Source: Musa acuminata AAA Group
Taxonomy: Eukaryota > Streptophyta > Magnoliopsida > Zingiberales > Musaceae
Assembly: GCF_036884655.1 (NCBI RefSeq)
Contig: NC_088337.1
Span: 31,598,501-31,662,500, forward strand
Direction: 5' to 3'
Length of the DNA stretch: 64,000 bases
The position numbers and the translations under genes were made by a program. Position 1 is the stretch's first letter, and the number at the start of each line of letters is the position of its first letter. Of the stretch, positions 33,816-49,145 are shown piece by piece. The notes beneath the pieces were generated by a model. That model saw only the letters and a program-made list of their open reading frames with translations. It ran no database searches and had not been told where the DNA came from.

Positions 33816-36800
33816 CACCCAGAATCCTAATTCGACCACCAAGAAGACGACGAAGAAGAAGAGAGGCTTACTACTTCGCAGTAGCCTAGATCTACGCTAC
33901 TGTATCATGGCAAGGACAGAGAGAAGGAAATATGCTACTGAAACCTCGAAACAAGAAAGATATCCGAGCAACTCTAGATCATCAGAAACACAAAAGAACT
34001 TATCTGGGGAAACTCTGTGCTCTCAGTGCTTTCTTCTCATCTCAGTCTCAACCGGCCACAAACAAGAAACAGAAGAGCTAATTAGAAACATCATAACGCT
34101 GTGGTGACCTCAAAGCTCCCAAAGTACCTACAACGGCCACACAAAAGCTAAGACTGAGATACCCAATATAGAAGACATGCACACAAGAGCCTTCCAACAC
34201 AAAAGCTACAGTGACCACACACAGGATGATTCCAAGAAGATGAAAGGGAAAGGCTAGACTCGTTATCCTTGGTGTGTGTATGAGGCAGTTCTTGATTTGG
34301 AGGGGAGGATGGGAGGGAGGGAGAAGATAAATAAGGAGGAGAAGAGGGTGGTGGTGGTGGTGGTGGGATGAGAAAGAGACCTGAGGTGTGTCTTTAGCCC
34401 ACAGCGGGGTCCAGATTGTAGAAGAGCTTAAAAGAAAAAGAAAGAAGGAACGCAAGGATGAAGGATGAGATGGTTTGGGCTCCCTTAATTCACAGGTGAG
34501 ACATGAAGAGCAATTTACTAATGTGTTCGTGTTAGATTGATCACCAAGCAACCATGCATGTTTCTTTTATCTTTCTTCTTTGTTTCTACGACTTGTCGGA
34601 TGGTACGGTACATAAATGTTCGTCCACCAACCATGGATGGGTCTTCCTCATGCTCTCTCCACCATTTAATACGACGCTAAGCTTCCTCGTCGGCAATCCA
34701 CAGCCCAGATTCGTGCTGAGCCTTGTTATCTAAGCAAACAGGGTGTTGTCCTCTGTTCATTCTAATCAACTCCATATAAAGGTGGGAAAGAAACAACCGG
34801 ATGCGGTCGGATGTACACAGTCTTCTCCCGCAACCGAGCAACCTTACTATAAGCCGAAGCAGAGCCCGCAACACAGATTCGATCCATCCCTTTTTAAACT
34901 ACTCATGCCATGTGATTCTCGATTTACCTGTCTGCTCCATGTTTCGTCATTTCCATGCAAGCAAGTCCTGCCGCCTTCGTTGGTATGTTAGCATGCAGTC
35001 GATGTGTCCGGATTGCAACGCTAATGACAGTCCAAATTCCAAAACACTGGAGTCAGGCGATAGATTGATGTGTAGGAAAGCTCCGAGGCGACTGCAGCAA
35101 TAATGAAGGAAGCCACAGAGGCATGTGTGGCGAGGCTTGACACCAGCGGGGAGGGGTGCAGCTAGCGTCTAAAAGCTGCACTGTGTAGCCCCATTCCTCG
35201 ACCTCAGAAGAAGCAATCGTTTTTCCAGAAACACTGAGAAGGCCATATGTGGGGGAAATCTAGAGAGAGAGAGGTGCGGGCTCTGCGTTGCCGCTGTCGT
35301 GTATCACTGCGTCGAGTTCTGCCTGTCTTGTCTTTGGATGGTGCAACTACGTAGTGGAGGTACGATTTCTTCTCGGCCAACTGTTTGTGATTTGGTCTTC
35401 CAACCAAGATAAACTATGTAGCACAGATTACAATCATCGTGTCATGTATACAATGATCAGTGGCCACAATGCTGACTGATTTATTTCTTCCTATAGCTTG
35501 GCTTTTATAGCTCGAATTAACTGAAATAATTGTCCAATCGACTAACCTGAGTAGCCAATGATTCATTCGTTCTTCTCCTATTGAAGAAAACTATGAATGT
35601 ATCACCTTCCGAAGAGGGGAAGGAACAAGTTATTCCGGCCACTGATATGAGTTGGGTTGGGCCCAAATTGCAATATTTTCCACGGCAAAAGTGCAAGAGT
35701 AGCCCACCATGTTCATAGTTTAGGTCTCATTCTTGTACTGCACTGGTACATGTAGAATCTTCAAATCCATTTGACAGATCAAACCGAATTAAAGTTGAAT
35801 CAAAATCAAACTTTGTGTGTAACCTTATGCCCTCCACGTTCATAGTCGGTATGGCTTGGTCTGTCTTAAAAGTATAAAGTCATCCATGTGTGGATTCTTG
35901 GGACTAAGAGGTTGACGGGACGAGATCGGGTTAGAGGGTTGGTTTTCGGGATTCTATTGTACCCTCGTTATTGACTTGAGGTGGAACTTGATCGGTTTCG
36001 TCCATGCTACAATCCTACACAACAGATTGATATCAGGAGGGAGATTCTTAACTCAACCCTTTGGATTGTTAAGTTACTGAGTGAGTCTTTCATGTAACAG
36101 GTTTGATCATCCTTTTTAGACCAGGAGATCGGTATTTATACATGTGGGGATGGCTCAATTGTACTTAGATCATTAATAATCGTCAATACTTTGAATCGTG
36201 TGAGCGATTGGTCTGTGTGCTCTTAACAACGTAGGTCGATTTGTCCGATCTCCTATCGTGCGACGTCGACTAATATGATTTAAGTGGTACGAAGTTAGTT
36301 ATGCATCATTCCCCAAGTTGGTTACGCTTTCTTCGAACACATGTTGGGTACATGTTCCATGTCGACTCCTCGATGGCCACTAATTGTTGATATGTGGGCG
36401 ATGACGAAATATTCCCTATCAAAACTAGTTTATAATTGATTTGATTTTAAAGACTATAAATGAGTTCGATTAAATATACTCTTCTTTATTTCGGTTAATA
36501 ATTTGAGCTGAACCGAATCAATCTTAATTAAAAAAAAAATCAATTCGATCGAATTCATTATCTTAAACTATTAAACGATTATAGCCAGCCTAAAAAATCT
36601 CAAAAACTACTTTCCTTTAATTAAATCAAATAAAAAATAAATTCGATTGGGTTGGGCCCTAAGAGTTCCGTTGGAACCCGTTTCAACACCCTTCGCTTAT
36701 ATGTGCTTCATCATCGTCTCTCACCCTTTTGCAATTGCCGGGTTCCACCCGGATGCTATCATCAACCTAACAAGTGGGTTTGCCAAGTCGTGAGAGGATT

Positions 36801-37485
36801 TGGCAGTGGATCTCGACGCATGGAAAAACAGAGCGGGTGTCAGTCCCCAGTTAGGATAAGAGAGCTCCTTTTCCGGCCACAGTTCTATGGTTGCCGTATC
36901 CACCAATTCCTCCATTTACCGGTCGTCCAAAGCTTCCTCGATATTAGATAGTGTCTTAAGGAGTCTTGGCAGCGCGAACGCCAGTCCACAACTCCAAGGA
37001 GATAAAACATGCCACAGATATATTTCCAGGCAGATGAAATGTGATATAATACATGGCTTATCTCCGTCCATGTCATTCAACCAACCCATTTTATTCCTGT
37101 CGCACCGATGCTTGCAGTAGACATCCTTTCGTAATCCTAGCAATCCTTTTCTTCAGGAATATGTCGTACACATCGACGTGGTGTCATATGGGCTCTGTTC
37201 TTTCCAAAAAAGAACATTCACTGCGTTTCTTTCCAGAATTCATGAGATTAATCTACTTGTGTTGGAGAAAATGGTTATTAATGGCTGATTAACTCCTCCA
37301 ATTACGACATAGGCGTTATCCTCACCGGACCACCCGAGTCGGTCGCACGCTGCCGTCGTTGTCCTGAGAACAACCACTCCAAGTAAATGCACGCGGCCGT
37401 CGTCCAATTTGGCTGTACGGGTGAGAAGTTCGTAGGTCATCATCATCCAGCAGTGCTTCATTTGCATATAGTATATACATATATA

Positions 37486-37488
<3 letters not shown>
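33816..37488. other. OFP upstream region and intergenic DNA
   Basis: The stretch to about 34560 is the 5' side of the OFP gene, with a GGT/CCA run near 34347-34366. From 35640 to 36660 it is AT-richer and lacks coding similarity; part may be an old retroelement, but I could not find matching LTRs or a target duplication. 36650-37480 also has no recognised gene. Confidence 0.4.

Positions 37489-37524
<36 letters not shown>
37489..37524. repeat. (CT)n microsatellite upstream of the DUF688-type gene
   Basis: About 36 bp of CT, roughly 140 bp upstream of the start codon at 37665, so possibly in its promoter or 5' UTR. Confidence 0.9.
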
Positions 37525-37527
<3 letters not shown>

Positions 37528-37664
37528 GAGAGACTGTCGTGGAGCAGCAGCATGTGCAGTGGAGCTTATCAATATGTGGAAAGTTAGGTTGCGCGGCTCA
37601 CAACTCGGTGCATTAATATTTGTGCCGGGGCTTCCTACTCGTTAAGTTGGTCTGGTCGCACGGT

Positions 37665-38291
37665 ATGGCTGCACCACAATTGACGTCGAAGCGAGGTCGC
37701 GACATGCTCGCCAAAAGCTCGGATCGGCCCCTCAGCCCTCTCCGCATCAAGCAGGAGGGCAACTTCTACGCCAGGCTCCTCTCCAAGGAAAGCTCCCTGT
37801 CGGCCACCCCTTCCTTCAGGGTCTACTATGGCGTGTCGTCCGGCTCGGTGCCCTTCGTGTGGGAGTCCCAGCCGGGGACGCCCAAGGCCACCGTAGCCGC
37901 CGCAGGACTCCCTCCCCTCACCCCGCCGCCCTCCCACTTCCACCACCCCAGGAAGATCATGGCCACCAAGAAGAAGAGGAGAAGGGCGTCGAGGTTCAGC
38001 GTCCTAGCCACCTTATTCCGCAGGCTTATTCTAAGGAAGCCATGCATGCCGCGTTCGCCGTTGCCCTTCTCGCCCTCGTTAACGCCCTCCCCCTTCACTC
38101 GATTAAGCTCCTCGAATTCTCTGCAGCGGTCTTCCTTCTCCTCCGGAGGGGACGACGACGACTCGGATGGCGGATCAAAGAGATCCATGCTTTGCTTTCC
38201 GGTACAGCGGATCCCACGCATCAGCCTATTCCGTCGATGCCGTGATCACAAGAAAACACTGGTCCGGAAGCACGGAAAAGGATCTGCTTAA
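37665..38291 (+). CDS. DUF688-type plant protein of unknown function
   Basis: Single exon of 208 residues if translation starts at MAAPQLTSKRG (37665); the frame also opens 15 codons earlier at 37620. Recognisable blocks are LSPLRIKQEGNFYARLLSKE, then SVPFVWESQPGTPK, which is the family signature (VPF-WE--PGTPK). A Pro-rich segment (PPLTPPPSHFH) and a basic patch (KKKRRRASRF) follow. The C-terminus is Ser-rich with an acidic GGDDDDSDGG run. No signal peptide or membrane segment is seen; the basic patch could be a nuclear signal. The biochemical role of the family is not known to me. Assignment rests on the signature only. Confidence 0.8.
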   Translation: MAAPQLTSKRGRDMLAKSSDRPLSPLRIKQEGNFYARLLSKESSLSATPSFRVYYGVSSGSVPFVWESQPGTPKATVAAAGLPPLTPPPSHFHHPRKIMATKKKRRRASRFSVLATLFRRLILRKPCMPRSPLPFSPSLTPSPFTRLSSSNSLQRSSFSSGGDDDDSDGGSKRSMLCFPVQRIPRISLFRRCRDHKKTLVRKHGKGSA

Positions 38292-38734
38292 AGAGTTACA
38301 GTGTTTCCCTGGAAAGTTGCTCTCCTCCTCTGCTCTTCGTTACTCCACATACTTGACAGGATGGTGATCAGCATCGGCCAGTCCAGTTTGATGGTTGCTT
38401 TCACATGTGTTTCTGTTTCTTCTCATCAAATGGTGTATCATAATATGACTTCGGAAGATAACCGTGTGGATGAAAACGATAGAAATGTGTCTCAAAATGC
38501 ATCGGTCATGCCTTATCTGATCCCGTGACTTCAAACAATTTAAGAAACTGGAAACATTCGACCTGCTGCTGCTATATGGTCGATGAGTCGATGACCCAAA
38601 TGGGTCTGGAATTTAGGTGGCTCTTTCAATGCCAAAGAACCGAAAGTAGCTACAGCTTACCTTGTATTTAATTCCAGTCAACTGGGAGCATGTGAGTATC
38701 TAATTACTCCTTCACATCGACAAGAAGAACTTAT
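38292..38734. other. Short intergenic stretch
   Basis: 3' flank of the DUF688-type gene and downstream flank of the minus-strand tRNA. No further gene seen. Confidence 0.5.
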
Positions 38735-38742
38735 TGTTGAGA

Positions 38743-38775
<33 letters not shown>

Positions 38776-38815
38776 ACCTTAATCTGGCGCCTTAGACCAA
38801 CTCGGCCATCTCAAC
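38735..38815 (-). tRNA. tRNA-Leu (anticodon AAG)
   Basis: 81-nt gene read on the minus strand. The acceptor stem GTTGAGA pairs with TCTCAAC, followed by discriminator A. The A box contains TGGCCGAGTTGG. The anticodon stem CCAGA/TCTGG closes the loop TTAAGGT, giving anticodon AAG. A long variable arm is typical of a class II tRNA, and the T-arm has GGTTCAAATCC. CCA is not encoded, as in nuclear genes. There is no intron. It decodes CUU/CUC leucine codons after A34-to-I editing. It stands alone between two protein genes. Confidence 0.95.
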
Positions 38816-39322
38816 ATTTGATCACCTTTTACCTTATTTTCTTTATATCTAATTGGTTTTCCTATTTGGGGTGCCTCCACAAGCTATAGATTGGTAGTTC
38901 GACGAAATTTGTATCCCTTGCGTTAACCAGCGTGATCTCACCTTCCACTTTCAACGTAGTTCTGACTGGGTGACTACAAATTTCTCCTCGTTCATCTTGC
39001 CGGATCAAGTGATTTCCGATAGATACTAAACCCAAGAACGATAACTGTGAAATATTGATCTAAACAATTGACCTCAATCAAGAAGTAGACAATGAGAAGG
39101 ATAGGATTTAATATTCATTTATTATCTCAACTATTAAGCTGCGGACAGAAGACACCAAGCGACAGTACATGCTTTTAATGCATACAATACGGCAATGAGC
39201 ACATTCGGTAGGAGCCAAAGAAAGCGTAAGAACTCTGCGTCCCCAAACTGTTGGGCAGGTCCCCTACGTACGATTACCTTGCAGGAATTGAAGCCTTGAT
39301 CCGATGCTCTGAAGAGGGTTCG
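38816..39322. other. Spacer between tRNA-Leu and peroxidase 3' end
   Basis: Holds the tRNA upstream flank and the presumed peroxidase 3' UTR. No gene or repeat recognised. Confidence 0.5.
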
Positions 39323-41360
<2,038 letters not shown>

Positions 41361-41415
41361 CGGAGCGCAGAGAGTTCGTGCGATGGCCAGGCCACCACAT
41401 GTATCATTAGGTCGA

Positions 41416-41424
41416 CATATATAG
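41416..41424 (-). promoter_or_regulatory. Probable TATA box of the peroxidase gene
   Basis: CCTATATATG on the minus strand, about 57 bp before the peroxidase start codon. This spacing fits a short 5' UTR. Confidence 0.65.
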
Positions 41425-44400
41425 GAGGGGTGCCCGAGTGGGTGTTGCTTTCGTGATGGCTGCATCGTAAACCTACAGCGTTGGGATGGTTTGCATGGCA
41501 CCAAATGACAGCGTAGGTGCGGCAGACGAATTACCAGTGCCGGAGGGGAAAAGTACAGCTCTATTATTGTGTGACACATCTTTGACATGGAAAGATCATA
41601 GTGACCTTATTGCCTAAATATCAAGAAAACAGATACGATTAGCTTTCTGTCACTCCCCTCCCCTGAAATTACATTATTATTATTATTATTTTCGTCGTAG
41701 TAATTCTTTTCTTGGAAGTCAAAGTGTATTTATTTATTGAACGGTTAAACCCATAGGCGTCCTGTGACTCGAGCACATATCACCTCATCTTCCCTAACTT
41801 TTGCTTTCTCTCAGAAGGAAAAGTGACTAAAGGTGAATCCACAGGCTTCATGTGACTCAAAAAGATGAGTCTATCGTTCATCTCCTTAGGAAGGAATTCA
41901 AATTAGATGCATTAAATTATTGAGATTAAATCACTGATCCAAAATATTTAAATCTAATTCCGGATTTTACGATCCATTTAATAATTGTTTAATATATTTT
42001 AAGTAGGGAGTCAATGACCCACATGTCAATCATATCAAAAGTAAATGGTGAGGTTTTGGATGCTCAAATTAATAATAATAATTAATCAGACTCTTATAAG
42101 TCAATTCATATTTTTTTCAAATACTCGATTGATCATGTGTTGCGTTTACTATATTTTTTATTGTAGGAATAAAAAAGGCAACAATTATTCTTTTTTCTTT
42201 AAGCGTTATAGTGGATTAGTGGTTCTAAAAGAAATAATACATTAATTAAAACCAATAGATTGCCTATGATATGGAACCTTGACACATGAAGCTATGTGAC
42301 ATATGAGCTAACCGAGTACAAAAGTAAAAGTTGCCATCAATCATTTAAGTTGGTGTGTGATGCAATCTACATGGGGTCAACCATATCTTTCTTGCCTTCC
42401 CCAATGCATGGAATTTCCTTGTAGGTAGCCATGTCAAGCCAGAAGCTGCTCCACTGCCAACACATTATTGTGCTTGTGTTCTCATCAAAGTCCACAACAG
42501 CAAAGCAGTAGGGACGAATGCCGGTTGTCATTTTCTTGCGTCGAAGTCTTATCAACTATATTAAACCATGTTATTTTCATGCCAAAAACAAGAAAAAGTA
42601 GAGAAAGCCGATCCAAAATTAAGAAAAAGTGGAGAGTCACACGGCTATTATGCCACCGAAAATGACAAAAAGCCAATTCATGAATATGTCACATTGATTA
42701 AATTATAATAAATAATAAATAATATTTCTTTGACCACTAACAACTAAAGAAGGATGTTTTATAGAAGTTAACCTTTTAGGTGGTCGATGGATGACATGAC
42801 AAATTTTTTCAATATCAATCTTCGTACGAAGGGAGGTTAAACATCACATCACATCACATACGATCGTCACTTTAAATATGACTAATTATAGATTATCCTT
42901 TGTAATCAATGATATTTAGTATTTCGATCTATATACTTTCAAAAGTTATATTAAAATATAAAAATAAAATATTTAAAATTTCTTTCTCTTTCTTATTTTT
43001 GATCCTATAAAATTATCTTTTTAAACCTATAAAATTATAAATCCTAAAAATAACTAATTAACTCTTTTGAACAACACTAATTCTCCAAATGGAGGGTCGG
43101 GTCGATCGTGGTCGTAGAGTTGAACAAGATGAGATGTTAAGTGGGATGAGTAAATAATTATGGGCGAATTTTTGAGAAAAAAATTATTTTTCTTTCAAAA
43201 ATATCTAATTTTCTAATAAATAAAATACCTTCAGTCACTTATTCTCTCCTATTTTTTTTTTCATTTTTTCTATGGACGATTCAATTACAGTATTTTTATA
43301 TTATATTAATATTATCAATAATAGTGGAAACACATTAACCATTCCCACTCAGGAGACATCCGCATGCATCCGTTGGACGCCTCCCATCATTCATGTATGT
43401 TCCCATGTGGTCGAGCCAATTTGGTCCATCGAGCATCCCGAAGACGACGTATTAGCATCGATTGCTGCGGGGCCATGTCATGTACTAATCTTTGACAATG
43501 GGATCGATCGTCAACATCACCTTTTACCTATGCAAACCAGCCGTCGGACAGAGAAAAGCCACGCAACATATGAGTTCTCACAATGTTGGTTGGCGCTTGC
43601 AATCTTCTTTCTCTTGTTGATTCTACCGGAGTGATTTTTTGGGTATTGTTTTTGCTGATCTCGTTGTGGCATTTCGACAAGCAGATTGATGTTGCTCCCC
43701 TGGCCCCTCCGAGACGGACGTCTGTTCGATTCCGAAGGTCTTGGCTCCACTGCCTCTGAAGGTATGCGCAAAACGAAGATAGAACGCATCTTTTCCCCTC
43801 CATGCTCAAAACTAACTGCGTAATCTTGTCGGCATCTTTATGTTCAACGCATGCTTGGCTACTTGTATAGGAGCTTGCTGTTCATAATGAGTCAAAGGAT
43901 TAACCATGTCGGGCAGTTACTTTGGTTGTTGCAATTGAACTCTTCCACTCTTGAATGCATTATTTTCATGTTTTCTTGCATTTGATGGTACATTTGCTGC
44001 TCCAAAACCAATTTTGGCCGCCACCGACCCATAGATGCACCTCTGTGCTGCGAGGGAGACTTTGAACGTTCGACGGTGCAGATACTCTGCTACTGCTTGC
44101 TTTTTCGTTGTGTTCTTTTTCACCAAAGGTTCTGGATTGACAAGATGCTTTCAACTTTGAAATAGATCTGATGAGTGATCTCTTGATCATGAGAAGTGTC
44201 AAACAATGTTGTTGGTCAGGTCATATATGTAATGAACATAAATTCCTGATCCTAATTCTACTCATTATTGGCTGTTATCCTGTGCGAGGTATTTCGATTG
44301 AAATTCAACTTGTCAAGATATTTTTTGTTTTAGTACTTAAAAAAATAGCTTTGTGAATCTTTTGTAGATATTTGTTGCTAGTATTTCTTCCTTGATAGTG

Positions 44401-47400
44401 CATTTACCCTAAAGAAAAGGAGGAACCTTTTTTTGTTCTTGTCGGTGCTCATTATATTGTGGTGCGGATGATATTTACACTCTCAACTGCTCTTATAACG
44501 CTTATTGCTCTGTACTCATGGAAATATATGACAGATTTCATCTCTATATCCCCAAGGAGTTTCAAGAAAGAATCCTGTCTTATAAACAGTTGATGTGGGT
44601 TTAACGCACATAGTTTTGTTTGTATACCTAATGATGTTCGATAACATTTCCTGCTTTGGAATTAGTCAATCTTTCGTCTCCCATTAGTTTCTTGGAACCT
44701 GTTTGTGTGACTGCAATTTAGTCTTGTGCTTTGATTGTAAATGTGGAGGATATCTATCTTAGTGTACGGTTGTGCTCCTAATGTTGTCATATTTCTGTTT
44801 CTTCATATGTATATTTCATTTTGCTATTGAAGTATCAATTTGGCATTATTGTATTTCTTTACTTCAAGTCTTGCATTATATTGGCTCATATCTATTGACA
44901 TATTCTTGTACATTTTTCCATGTCATACATGGCTTCTTAGATATGAGTCGTTTGTTACTAGTGAGTTTTACATTAGCAAATGTCTACTGATAAAACTTGG
45001 GCCTTGCAAGCATATTAGGCAAAAAAACCTAGAGAAGTTTGCTGCCTATCAAGTCTTGAAAGGGTCCGTTTGCCTCTCTTATACTGGATCTTGTAAGTGA
45101 ATCCTGTTTAATCTTCTAATGTCTTATGCATGTCATATGCTATCTACCATATTTTAGCATCATGTCTACCTTACAGCATTCCTAAATTGTTCACCTTTTA
45201 CATAGTCTTCTCCTTAGGAATCATGAACTGTGAACTCGATCTCTACTTCCTTGCTCAGAAATTGTTGAAGCTCAGACACAGTTCAACTCCGGTCCCTTAC
45301 AGTTTAGGACTCTGTAAACTTAGTCGACAAGTTAACTAACCTAATATTTCCTATATTTTGCCAAAACATGCAAGAATTATCACTCCTACAGGGTTGATGT
45401 TGAAGTCTAATGTAATACTTTGGTTTTCATATTGCGTAATCATATTTAGATGTGCTTCGAGTGTAACACCATTTTCATGAATGATTAGGTGCATGAAGCT
45501 TGCAGAAGTTTCATCATTTTCAATTTTTCACAGTTATATAAGATATCATATGCATTTTTCCTTTGTAGGTTTTCTTAACAAAACATTATAAAAACGGACG
45601 TTTAGGTGATGCAGGTTTTGTTCTGGATCTTGAATAAATTTGTCATTGACTCGAAATCAAAATCCACTACAAGAGCTGTAATCTTGGTAAGATTCTGTAT
45701 ATGTTAATCTGCAAACATTCTTGAAGTGTGTTAATGTGACCCTCAAACTCAACTACAGTATATAGAAACTTACAAACAAAAGATCTGAGATACAGCATTG
45801 ATATGTAAAATAATGTTTTAGTATCAACACAAGGTCGATCAAGTTCTACCTTCTTTAGTTAATAGAATTAACATGCAATTGTTTTCCCTATTTACATCTA
45901 CAATGACTATCAATGTAGATGTTTCTGACAATAACTCTGGCGCAACAGAGTCCAGTTACTATATGAACCTCCTGTTAGAAGAAATTTAGTAAAATTATTT
46001 ATGGCAATCTAAAGATGAGTGAAGCCTTCCACGATGTGCATATCTCTTTGCATACTTGTCAAACCTTGTTTTTCAGATTTATGTAAGGAAGATAGAAGAA
46101 ATGAGCTTCTAATCATTCCATGGTGGTGGAAACTCATTCATGATTATGGACAAGGTATTCTGATCCTTCTTGTTGTCTCTGCTAATTCTATTACACTGGC
46201 CTAATGCCTTGAACTTGTGTCAGAGCCCAAGGGATTGTCATAGACAGAGAAGAGTGAGCAAAAATAAGATAAATGGAGAAGAAAACCTTGTGAAGCTTCG
46301 AAAGTTGAGTTTTTCCAATTGGTTTTGATTAGCTTAAATCTCAATCGTATTCTTTATGAAGTTAAATGCAGGGCTGCTTATCCATATGGCTTCGGAGCTG
46401 CTTATACAACATGATTATTTTATCTGTCCTCTAATTTATTAAGATCAATCTGTTGTGACTTTGAAGCACTTGTCTGGGAACATTAAAATTGGGAATTAGT
46501 GCCTCATTTTAATTTTTCATTTAGGAAACTTTATGATCGAAAAAGTCGACTATAGATGGTTACAGAGAACCGAGATTAACATCGTCATGTTTGTCATGGT
46601 TGATGAAGAGAAGTTTGAGATTTACATCATGAACAAGTTTGAGATCAATATATGTCATGTTTGTCAATAAATAATTATTTCTAGGGTTAGCCCAATAGAG
46701 TCGCTACTTGGAGTCTCCAAGGGTGGAAAGGTTCCATAGATAATCTTTTTTTTGTTTTAAGTCAGAAAATTTATTGTGTGATTTTGATAAGGGACAAATA
46801 AATAGTAAAAGATAACAGAGTGACTATTCTTATCACCTTTGTTTTCTCATTTCTCATATCATATGGAGATATAAATTGGATGGTGTCAGGAAAACTACAA
46901 TATAATTATCACAACAATTTTCTTTTATCCTATATGGTAGTGTCAGAGTGTCCTTCAAATCTCTAATATATTCGTATTAATTTGTTCTGAATGATTAATC
47001 TTTTTTTGGTATCGCACACTAAAATAGCAAGATATTATCTTGAAGTTCGATCTTATGGAGGCATCATAGTATATTTCAATGTTTATTATTAGAATAATAT
47101 ATTGAAATCGAGGTGCTATTCCGAGATAAAATATTAACCTAAGAATGTCAATATGGATATATCGACGATAGAATACCATGTAAATACCGATGTGATCACA
47201 TGTTATTAACATATGATATTAACATGTAAATATGGACTTGGATTTGGATTTGGGTAACTTACGATGGAGTGGTAGTGGCAAACCCCTCGAGAAGTGAATG
47301 GGTGGATTGGTGCGTGGGCATGCCAATGATTAGGGTGGTAGAGTAGACACGTGAATGAAATAAGGGTACGTGCATGGTTTGTCCCTAATGGCATTCAGAC

Positions 47401-47785
47401 AACCTAGTAAGCCACAATGGTGTGAGAGTCATCACCACAACCATCCAACCACTGTACGTATTGCTATCCTCCACCTCCCACTGAGCTGTCATCGACGTTG
47501 TATCACGGCAATGTCACGAGATGCGGTCTGTCTCAACATTTTGGTGTCACTATCCATCCATATACATATATAAATATACACAAACATGTACGCGCATCGA
47601 TGTATGTGCTATGACACACGGTTAGGAGAAATATTTACCTCTCTTCTGGGCTTGACACATGTCCATCCCGTCAGCATAAGGTGGTCAAGACCTTCGGTCA
47701 TCATTAGGTTACGTCAACATTTATCGAATATAAAATATTCAAAAAATATTCCTTCACTCGGTAAAATATTTTAATAGGTTAAATC

Positions 47786-47787
<2 letters not shown>
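41425..47787. other. Long AT-rich intergenic region
   Basis: No gene could be assigned. It holds a short TTA run at about 41672-41690 and CATCA repeats near 42846-42860. Around 44.9-46.2 kb there are exon-like segments bounded by splice-type signals, for example TTTTCAG at about 46073 and CAAG|GTATTC at about 46154, but their translations match no family I know. At 47198-47227 there is an imperfect inverted repeat with ACATGTTA arms. Parts may be old, unrecognisable elements. Confidence 0.4.

Positions 47788-47848
<61 letters not shown>
47788..47848. repeat. (AT)n microsatellite
   Basis: About 61 bp of uninterrupted AT, about 150 bp before the copia-3 relic. Confidence 0.95.
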
Positions 47849-47851
<3 letters not shown>

Positions 47852-47994
47852 CAAACCAAACCTTGATATATGGAGGTTATATAATATTCACCCTCGTCTC
47901 CTCCTATTTCAACCAAGAGCTTGTCGGTTGTATCTTAAAAACTCCTTTTGCATATAGATCCAAATCGAGTTAAATTAATTTTATTATCATCGAT

Positions 47995-48201
47995 TGATAG
48001 AAGATCATGATGGAAGCAAATATGAAATAATATCCTTGTATTTCTTACATCCTCAATCAATCTATGATTTAAGGATCAATTATAGATTTAAATGTGATTG
48101 AGTAATTTAAGTGCATGATCGAAAAAAACTCAAATTTTGAATAAATACTTATTATCTGAATGAATAAAATTGATTCTCTTCATAACCATTTTTATTCTAC
48201 A
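47995..48201 (+). repeat. 5' LTR of copia-3
   Basis: About 207 bp, aligned to 49828-50048 along its length through words such as GATTGAGTAATTTAAGTGCATGAT. Many substitutions indicate an old insertion. Confidence 0.75.
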
Positions 48202-48574
48202 TAGTATCATAGTTTTCTTGCTTTAAGCATGAAAGGCTTTCTTCCTCCTTCGTGACCCACTCTCGGGGCCCAAGCAAGAGCCCTCCTCAATCACTACTCC
48301 ACCCTGATTGCTACAATCTCCCTTTCGTGACCTACATGATAGAGCTGATTAGTCCTCCGACGATGCAGATATGATCTGCTGCCTCTACTGATGCTGATTT
48401 GATCCACTGCTTTCGATGATTGTTCACCTCTCTATTACTAATCTGATTAGTCATCCACCTCGCTGATCTGACCAGTCCTCTGGCAATCTATAATAGATCA
48501 TTCCTCGCTCCAACTATAGATCTCAATGAGCCCTCCTTCCTTGTAGGTCTTAGCCAAAGAAGTAGCCACCCTAC

Positions 48575-48880
48575 TCTCCATCACTGAATCACTCAAATTA
48601 TATGATGATAGCCCTACTATGGATCTCATATAGTATCAATAAGTACTTTGTTCCTTACAGTAATTATCTCTTACATTTTCAAATCTAGTTAATAAATTAT
48701 TATAATTTATGTATCGACCCTCTATTATGTATTAGTTTCTACTAAAATATATTTTGTGGTTTCTTAAAGACACTCTCAATCATGAACTTTTTCTACATAA
48801 ACACTCTTCACTTCATCTTCATGCTTTCACATACACTGATTGAGCAAACAATATTGATGATAGAATATTTACGTCAGCAT
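48575..48880 (+). pseudogene. Copia-3 reverse transcriptase C-terminal fragment (copy A)
   Basis: Nucleotide-level copy of the 49345-49680 region. Shared words are CACTGAATCACTCAAATTAT, GACTCTCAATCAT-like and ACGTCAGC. The frame is broken. Its position before the gag fragment is out of normal order. Confidence 0.65.
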
Positions 48881-48956
48881 ATACTCTAACTCTTAATCTG
48901 AGCCGATAAGTACTAATGCTAATTATATGTAAAATATAAAAATTATAATAGATTAC

Positions 48957-49145
48957 TTGACTTTAATAGATCATCTCCTAAGTGATGAAGAAGTCATTGT
49001 CTATACTCTCAATAGCCTAGGAGATAAATATAAGGAATTTACAATAGCAATTCTAGCAAGAGACTCACTTATGCCATTTGAAGAACAGTATAATAAGTTG
49101 ATTGATCATGAAACATATCTAAAAAAAGAAAAGAGGATGATATGA
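48957..49145 (+). pseudogene. Copia-3 gag fragment
   Basis: About 62 codons resembling the UBN2 gag region of plant copia elements (DHLLSDEEVIVYTLNSLG). There is no complete gag around it. Confidence 0.75.

Noticed and set aside
34078..34551. 157-codon minus-strand frame with His run and hydrophobic stretch
   Set aside because: It lies just upstream of the OFP start in low-complexity sequence (CCA repeats). It is probably promoter or 5' UTR and shows no family match.
35790..36430. Possible solo LTR or gypsy fragment
   Set aside because: No TG...CA boundaries with a target duplication, second copy or coding domain could be found.
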